This document shows positions 56,414 through 64,000 of a DNA stretch of 64,000 nucleotides, in pieces; position 1 is the stretch's first letter, and each line of letters starts with the position of its first letter. The notes beneath the pieces were generated by a model. The model made no database searches. It was not told the origin of the DNA and worked only from the letters and a program-made list of their open reading frames with translations. A program made the translations under genes and the position numbers. The DNA lies in the NCBI GenBank assembly GCA_030549205.1, contig JAUKTV010000004.1, forward strand, positions 1,798,001 to 1,862,000, given 5' to 3'. Origin of the DNA: Apiosordaria backusii (lineage: Eukaryota > Ascomycota > Sordariomycetes > Sordariales > Lasiosphaeriaceae).

Positions 56414-59400
56414 GGTTATAAGCCTAAGCTTATACTATTTAAATAAATTTCTTTATTTTACAGCTTCTATAATAATACCTATCTTATAAGCTTTATTTAT
56501 TTAAGCTACTAAAGACTTAAGAAATAGCATTTTAATACTTCTAATAGTACTTTTACTTCCCTTTTAAATACTAAAAACCTAAGAAATAACGTTTTAATAC
56601 TTCTAACAGTAGCTTTACTTTCCTTTTAAACATTAAAGACCTAAAAAACAACGTTCTAATATTTCTAATAGTACTTCTACTTTCCTTTTAAACCTTTAAC
56701 CTCCTTTATTATAGAAGATAAAGATATATATAACCTCTCTATAAGCCTTAAAGCTTTAAAGACCTTTAGCCTTCTATTGATTTCTAACCTTTTTAAAGGC
56801 CTTAACTTTGCTTAATACTTCTAATAGCTATAAAATAACCTTATAGTTACCTTTAATAGTAAGATTAAGGCCGCTATAATAAGTCTTATTAATTAAATTA
56901 AAGCTTTAAATATTAAAATTAACTAAGTTAATATCTATATCGACAATTTTAATACTTACCTTTTACTAAAGTATACTACTTTAAATCCTCTTAAGTCTTT
57001 TTCTAAACCTTCTATAAACCTACTTATACTATCCTTATCTTCAGTTACTTTAGTTTATATAGGTCTATTAACCTCTATTACTATACTTACTATAGCACTT
57101 TCCTTAAATTAAACTGCTTAAAAAACCACTATACTTTTAATAAAGGATTTTAATAAATAGGTCCTTTACTTTATTAAAGAATAAAAGCTTTTAAGTTCTA
57201 AAAACTAACGCTTTTAATATTAAGCTCTTACTATTTAAATAAAGGTTTTAAGCTTTTTTAAGTTTATAAATAAGCTTAAGTTAGTTATTAATTTACTAAA
57301 CGATAATTTAAAAGCTTTCTTTCTTTTTACTATTTAGAATATCCTATAGGTAAGCCTATTACTTACTATTAAAGCTAAAGACTTTTTAACAACCCTTTTT
57401 TAATAATTATAAGCCTAGTATACCTTTACTTAAACCGTCCTTTAAAATAAGCTTTATAAGGCTTATTATACTATTAAATTCGATAGTTTATTAAAAGTAG
57501 TTAAATATAACGTTAAGTTCAATACCTTTATTATAAAGCTTTAAAGCTTAAGTATTATAATTCAGCTTATTAATTAAGTTAATTACTATTTAAGCTTACT
57601 AAAAGGCAGTTTTCTACTATAGTATAAACGCTTTAAGGCTTTAATTTGCTAAAATAAATATAATTTCAGCTATTCTTACTACCTTATATTAGAATTTTTA
57701 TAAAAGAAGCTTTTAACTAAGACCTATATTTCTAGTACTATAGTTACTTAAGCTCTTTTTATACTTTATTCTTATACGGCCTTTATTAAGGATTTTAAAG
57801 CCTTAAAAGCTTTAAATACCTTTATAAAAAACCCTATAAAGCCTAGGCTTATTAAAAAGAAGAAAAAGAAAAAGGAAGATAAAAAGAAAGAAGATACTAA
57901 AGACCTTAAAAATTTTAAAGAAATTTCTTTTATAGTAAGCTTTAACTTTAGTATAGGCTTTTATAGTATTAAACCTTTAAAGTTAATTATACTTTATAAA
58001 TACTATAGCTTTATTAAGTTAATAATATCCCTATCCTTTAAGGTCTTACCTTCTATATCTATTAATTTAACTAATTATATTAATTTAGCTTTAAAAAAAG
58101 CTTAGCTTTTTAATACTAAGTCTACAGTCTATATTTACAATAATAAAAACCTTTTTACTAACCTTATTAAAGTAAAGGTTAAGCCTTTAATTATAAAAGG
58201 TAGCCTTATAAAAATTATCGGCAAAGGTACTATAAAAGTTTAATTTTTTATTAGAACTTACAATAATAGAGCCTATTTTTTAATTATCAGTTTTATTAAA
58301 ACCTTCTTTATTTTTACTTTTCTATTAAATATTATTAATAAAGACTGCCTATATAGTATTAAAAAAGCTTTATATAGTTAAAAGCTTACCGATAATAACT
58401 GCAATCTTATTGCCTTTTTAAATTTTAAAAGATTAAGATTTTACTTTAACTTTAAAGGCTAACTTTAATTAAAAGTATCCTATTAGTAATACTTTAATAA
58501 TTACTTTATTTTCCTTAAAGCCTTTAAAGTTCTTAAAATTTTAAAGAAGGTCTTCCTTAAAGCTCTTAACTTTTTAAAAGAAGATAGGTCTTTTAAAGAT
58601 CTTAATAAGCCTTTACTAACCTTAATTTAATTAACTATCCTTTAATATATATAGTTTAAATATATAGGTCTTAACCTTTTAAAGAAGACCTTTTTTATTA
58701 TTAAAGGTATATTTAATTTATAGAAGGTTAGGCTTAAGGATTTAGTTTATAAAAGCTATAATATTATAAAAATCCTTTAAAGGCCTTTTAAAGACCCTAT
58801 TTAAAACCTTTCTTTTGCCTTAAGCTATTTAAAAGGGGATATTATTACTATTAAACCTATTCTATTATTAAAGAAACCTTATAGCTTAATTATAGTAGAT
58901 TAAAAGACCTGTTTTTAATTCCTTAAGCTATTAACTATTAAAGATAATATTATTATAGTACTTTGTTTACTATTTAAAGGCCTAAATAATACCTTCCGGT
59001 AATACCCTATTTATTTTTACTATAATAGAAAGAAAGAAGTCCTTCCTTTAAGTACCTACTTTATTAAAAAAGGTATTAACTTTAATATATTAAGCTTTAA
59101 AACTTTTAATTAAAATAGCTTAACTAAGTACTCTATTAAGGTCATTTTAAACTATTTTAAAGCTACTATTTTAACTTTAGGCCTTTCTATTACTTTTTAA
59201 AGGTATATAGCTATTCCTATAGTAGAAATTATCAACTATATAGTCTAAAGCTTTAAAGATTTTATACCTTATTAAGTCTTTTATAATAAACTGTTACCTT
59301 CTTAAATACTATATTAATTAAACCTTTTAAACTATAGGGCTATAAATATTAAGATTACAGTATATATTTTTATTAAAGATTAAACTATAGGTCTTAAATT

Positions 59401-61508
59401 TATCCTTTAAAAAATTAAAAGAAGACTTATAGCTATTTTAAGTTATTAAATCTATTTAGTTTACTTAAGTTTAAATAAAGTTATTAAAACCAGCTTTATT
59501 AAGTTCTATAAGGACCTATTAGCCTAGATTATAGGCCTTTTAAACCCTATAGATTTTCTAAAGGTCTTTAACTGCTTTAATAAATTAAAGGAAAATACTA
59601 TTATTTAAGTCCTTAAGCTCTTTATTTATAGTCTTTCTATTCTACTAATTTCCAATTTCCTAATACTTAAATTATTCTCTACATTACCTACTTAACTATT
59701 ACCTAAACTTATAATTCCAATACTTATAGTACCTTCTATTATTATTAAAATCCCTTTACCTTAAACCTTATAGAAGTAATATAAGGAATTTATATCTATA
59801 AATAATATAAATTATAGTAAGCTTATTTCTTACTTAGTTTTTTACTATAAAAAGTGCTATTTTATAAAGGCCTTAAAGCTTAATACCTTTAAGTAAGCTT
59901 TAAAATACTTTAAAAAAGAATAATAGTTATAGGCTATCTTTATTAAATTATATTAACTTTTTACTATTAAGACCTTCTATTTTATCTACTGATTTTAAAC
60001 TAAAAAGAAGCCTATTATAAATCGCTAAGTTTTTAAAAATAAGAAGAATTTATAAGGTATTATAGTAAAGTTTAAAGCCTAATTAATTACTTAGAGTTTT
60101 TAATAGGCCTTTAGAATCGATTTTAAATATACCTATACTTTTACTATAGGGCCTTTAACTTAAAGAATTATATTAACCTTTATAGCTATATTTAATTAGG
60201 ATTTAAAGTAAGTAAACTTTATAAAAGCCTTTTTAAATTTAAAGATTAATTTTAATATTTATATTAAAATTCTATAAAGACTATTTAAGTTTACTTACAA
60301 TAGTGCCAATACTATAATACTATTAAAGATAACTAAATAAAACCCTATTAAAGACTAAATTATCCTATTAAAGAAATCCTTATATAGTTTAAAATAGGCT
60401 TTTTACCTTTAATAATAGAAGGTCCTTACAATAATCTAAGCCTTAAGTTTTAAGCCTTTTATTTCCAATATAGTTACCTATTTTTACTTAAACTATAAGA
60501 TCTTTATTATTAACTATATTAATACCTATTTAATTATAGGCCTTAAGCCTTTATAGCTTTAAGCCTTAAAAAATGCTATAAGAAAGCACTACAATATTAA
60601 AGATTTAGGTCCTATCTGCTACTTCCTTAAGGTTTAAATTAAATACAATAAGCTTTAATAGTGCCTTTAAATCTATTAAAAAGCCTATATTATAAAAACA
60701 ATTAAGTACTTTAAAATCAGTATTAAGTTAATTTCCTTTTTACTAAGCCTTAGAATTATAAATAAAGGCAATAGGCTTAAAATCCCTGCAAGCCCTTCTA
60801 ATTAATACCTATATTAATAACTAATTAATACTTTAATATATACTATAGTTTAAACTAAGCCTAATATAGCCTTTAACATTTAATAGCTTTTATAATATTT
60901 AATATAGCCTATTAATACCTACTTAAAAGCTATAAAATCACTACTTTTCTACCTCTATTTTAGTATTTATAGTACTATTAGTTATAGCTTTAATAGTAAC
61001 TTAAAGCCTATTGGTTTTATTAATAGTAACTAAGTTAAGTATAAGGAAAGTACTAAATCTATTTACAGTTAGCTATTTACTTTAATTAAAGGATCTATTA
61101 GTTAGAAATCTAAAAAAGCATTTACTATATCTTTTAGTACTTTAAAGACCGAATATACTAAGCTTATTAAAGGCCTTAAAGAAACTATATAGCTTAAAGG
61201 TCTTTTTTAGGAAATTTCCAGGCTTATTATAGGCCTTACCTTCCTATTATATAATAATAAAGGCTTTATTGCTACTGTTTATAGTAATAAGTATAATCGC
61301 TAAACTAAATATACTCTAATTCGATTTTAAAAGGTTAAAAAGGCTATATCTATTAAAGTCATTATTATAACTTACCTTCCTATAAAAAAGATACCTACTA
61401 ACGGCCTTACTAAAGCCTTACCTATAGTACTATTTAATACCTTTATCTTACTATTAAACCTTTCTAAACCCTTTTAATCAATACTATATACTACAGTTAT
61501 AAAGAAGG

Positions 61509-62187
61509 TATTAAAATATAGCATTTAATTATAGACTTTATAGTATATTTTAGTCTATAATCTATAGAGCTAACAATAACCAATAGTTTGGAATTATAGT
61601 ATTTACTAACATTCTATTATAATAATTATAGTAATCTTTAGACCTTTAAAATAGCCTAAAGCCCTAGGCAGTTAGTATATTATAACGGTAAAATATTAAT
61701 ACCCTATACTTTATAAACAGCTTTTAACTAATATATTTAATAATTAAACTTAACTGGCCAATTAAGTCTATAATTAATAGACTTAATAGGCATTTAAGCT
61801 TTATAGTTAATAGACTTAATAGACATTTAAGCCTTATAGTTAATAGATTTAACAGGCATTTAGGCCTTAGAATAAAAAGATATTTAGAAAGCAATATAAG
61901 GCCGAAAACCTATAATAGGTCTTATCTTTTATAACTGTTTACTATAATATTTTCTTAGCTATTAAGTCAATTTAATATACTGGTTTACTATATCTTATAG
62001 TACCTTATAAGCCTATATTATAGTATCTACCTTCTATATATTATAAGGCATTGCCTTTATAATCTACCTTCCTCTAATACCTAGCTACTATCGTATACTG
62101 CAGATAAAGCCCTCTTTACTTTCAATGTTCTGCGCTATTCCCTACATAGGTCTATGCCTATAGGCCTATAAGACACCTATCTTAACA
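61509..62187 (+). repeat. 3' LTR of Copia B
   Basis: 679 bp, TATTAAAATATAG start (TG altered to TA) and CACCTATCTTAACA end. Confidence 0.88.
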
Positions 62188-62865
62188 TATACCTTATAAT
62201 ATAATCAATTTAATAGTAAGTATAAATTTAAACCTTTATAGGCCTTTAAAAAACCTAATAAAGGTAAGGTAAGTTTAATCTTTACTTTAAAACTCTATTT
62301 TAATAAGTAGGCTTTAAAATTAGTAATTTTATAGCCTACTTATAGCGTAGTTTATAGTAAGTTTAAGCTGTTATTTATAGAAGGCTTTAAGTTTAAGTTT
62401 ATAAACTTATAATTTAATTAAATATTTTCCAGGTTTATAACCTATTAAAATAAGTATAGTTAATTATAAACTTAAGGGCCCTATAATTTGTACTTATATA
62501 CTAGTTTATAGTATAGTAAAAGTTTTATATATAATACCTATAGTTTAATACTAGGGTATTAGAATATAGTACTTTGTAAATACTATAGGATAGAAATATA
62601 GTAAGTAAATAAATATATTATAGTATTAGCCTTTTATAAATCTACTATAATATTCTTTATAGTAAGGTTTGTACTTAACCTTTACTATATATTTACTAAC
62701 TAATATATAATACCTTACATACCCTAGTAGATAAATAGGCTAAAGTATAGTTTGGTTAACTTTAAAGTTTATTAAGCTCTATAAACTACTTACTAAGCCC
62801 TCTATAGCTCCTAACCTATAGGGCTTATAGGCTTATAATTTAATATAGTAATAATATATTTACTT

Positions 62866-63721
62866 CCTTAAGGTTCGGTGGTATATATATAAGACGTGAT
62901 ATACAGATGCTTATGATTAATATAACAGTATCTTTAGGCTATTTGATATAGCTATTAGACTGGCTACTTAATCTATTAGGCTATCTTATCCTTTACGATC
63001 ATTACCGCGATATCGATTAACTTTACTAACCAGTCTTTTACTTTATCCTTCTTTTCGAAAGCTTTCTTTTAAGTTGTTTTATTCTTAATCCAATACCTTG
63101 GCTTAAGACTGATCAAATCTTATTTAAATCGACAGAGGTTAATATATTTGGTATAAGATAGAGTAGCGATGGTATATATAGTTAACTCTTTAATAAAGGC
63201 GATGCTTATATTCCACTTATTACTATCTTTTTTCGGTATAGCTATTATAATGTCGGCAAATTTAAAGTACTTATAGCGATCTAACCTCAGAATCTTATAC
63301 TTATAGGCTTTTAGTATAGTAGATTATATACTACTATTATATTAGTACTATCTTTTAATCGTTAAGTTATATAGAATAGACCTATACTTAGTACTATAAG
63401 TAGTTAATTAAGTCTTAATATAGTAGGTAGTATAGGAAAGGAATGTAGTAGGTAATGTAGGAAAGGAATATAGTAGGTGATATAGAAAAGGAATATAGTA
63501 GATAATATAGGAGAGGAATAGTAAAGAAGAGCAGATAGGATCCTTTTTAACCTTATATAGGCGTTAGTATCTGGCCTTAGTATAGGCCAGTAAGGGAGTT
63601 ATCGGCGCAGTTATAAGTAATTCAGTAGTAAAGGAGGTGTCTAGAAGGTTTGGCTATAATATTATTACGTAAGTTTATTGTTGAACTTAACGGTAGAAGG
63701 TTTAGTTATATAATAAGTATA
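62866..63721. other. Unclassified segment of different composition within the island
   Basis: Not related by eye to elements A-E. It keeps many CpG pairs (TTACCGCGATATCGAT and others) while still AT-rich. On the minus strand a stretch of about 60 codons at roughly 63130-63310 lacks stops, but no family was recognised. It begins where the E2 LTR breaks off and ends at the Copia LTR F. It contains a 25-bp minisatellite (separate entry). Confidence 0.45.
63421..63520 (+). repeat. 25-bp minisatellite, 4 units
   Basis: Four head-to-tail units of TAGTAGGTAGTATAGGAAAG followed by GAATG or GAATA, at 63421, 63446, 63471 and 63496. Units differ mainly by A/G changes, as expected from RIP. Confidence 0.85.
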
Positions 63722-64000
63722 TGTTGAAATACAGTACTTAGTTGTAGACTTTATAGTGTATTTTAGCCTATAACCTATAAGGCTAATAATAACTAATGGC
63801 TTGGAATTATAGCGCTTACTAATACTTTACTATAGCAATTACAGTAGTCTTCGGACCTTTAAAATAGCCCGAAGCCCTAGGCAGTTAGTACACTATAACA
63901 GTAAAACGTTAATACCTTATATTTTATAAACAGCTTTTAACTAATATATTTAATAGTTAAACTTAGCCGGCCGGTTAAGTCTACAGTTAGCAGATTTAAT
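63722..64000 (+). mobile_element. Copia LTR F, cut by the window end
   Basis: Begins TGTTGAAATACAGTACTTAG and follows the A/B/C LTR for 279 bases to the end of the window. Whether it is a solo LTR, a 5' LTR or a reversed 3' end cannot be told here. Confidence 0.85.

Larger units (their letters stand above)
55735..62187 (+). mobile_element. Ty1/Copia retrotransposon B (6453 bp), RIP-inactivated, nested in E2
   Basis: Target duplication TATAC (55730-55734 and 62188-62192). LTRs of 679 bp, PBS GGTTATAAGCC at 56414, polypurine stretch AAAGAAGG before 61509. Exactly the same length as element A, and colinear with it at an offset of 23597 bases, including the relic of the RT box (about 60515) and of RNase H (about 61148). 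Differences from A are mainly C/T and G/A. Confidence 0.88.
43400..62865 (-). mobile_element. LTR element E2, truncated, split by elements D (with C) and B
   Basis: Its own sequence is 43400-43748, 54747-55734 and 62193-62865. Joined in this order it follows E1 from about 40.18 kb through the right LTR. The E1 copy thus shows the undamaged insertion sites: AAGTAGTATTCTCTATAGAGG for D and TTTTTATATACCTTACAG for B. Left end truncated at the palindrome. The LTR (62443-62865) is truncated on its right. Heavily RIP-mutated. Confidence 0.65.

Overview
The window looks like nuclear DNA of a filamentous ascomycete, probably a sordariomycete. Three things suggest this: short GT-AG introns with CTAAC-type branch points, the gene families present (GT15 mannosyltransferase, GH18, MET12-type MTHFR, GCP5/Mod21), and a sharply bounded AT-rich block whose repeats differ almost only by C:G to T:A transitions, the mark of repeat-induced point mutation (RIP). 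The exact genus cannot be read from the sequence.

Bases 1-29450 are a normal gene-rich segment. In order it holds: a secreted Asp/Gly/Glu-rich protein (468-1177 +); a degenerate tRNA-like sequence (about 1738-1811 -); a GH18 enzyme (2546-3619 +); a small 83-residue protein with a clear TATA box and long leader (6756-7007 +); splicing factor YJU2 (7855-8793 -); MET12-type methylenetetrahydrofolate reductase (9411-11486 -); a divergent eIF4E (4EHP-like, three exons, 13621-14836 +); the SAD1/USP39 spliceosome protein with an apparent frameshift (15778-17423 -); a GCP5/Mod21 gamma-tubulin complex component (17734-20473 -); a KRE2/MNT1 mannosyltransferase (21200-22509 +); a WDR83/MORG1 WD40 protein (22977-24411 -); a two-domain HAD plus terpene-cyclase-like protein with an intact DxDTT motif (26267-27945 +); and a small secreted protein with eight cysteines (28780-29449 +). 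Intron-exon structures were rebuilt by hand from splice signals and reading-frame continuity. Several starts differ from the longest open frame because that frame begins at a non-ATG codon.

Bases from about 30000 to 64000 form a RIP-degraded retrotransposon island almost without open reading frames. It resolves into a nested structure. An old LTR element, E1 (30529-42379, coding strand -), is split by a Ty1/Copia element, A (32138-38590 +, GAAAA target duplication). An inverted-repeat (palindromic) junction at about 41968-43399 joins E1 to an inverted LTR fragment, E3. A second E copy, E2 (about 43400-62865), is split by element D (43749-54741 +, AGTAT duplication), which itself contains Copia element C (47612-54003 -), and by Copia element B (55735-62187 +, TATAC duplication). 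A further Copia LTR (F) starts at 63722 and runs off the window. A and B are both exactly 6453 bp with 679-bp LTRs.

The two parts meet at about 29.5-30.5 kb. The genes next to the island, the HAD/terpene-cyclase-like protein and the cysteine-rich secreted protein, are the accessory-looking ones. The rest of the left part is housekeeping: splicing, translation, folate and methionine metabolism, microtubule nucleation and protein glycosylation. The most notable single locus is the HAD-terpene cyclase fusion. The most notable structural feature is the nested RIP island whose elements share a primer-binding site resembling the anticodon arm of initiator tRNA-Met.
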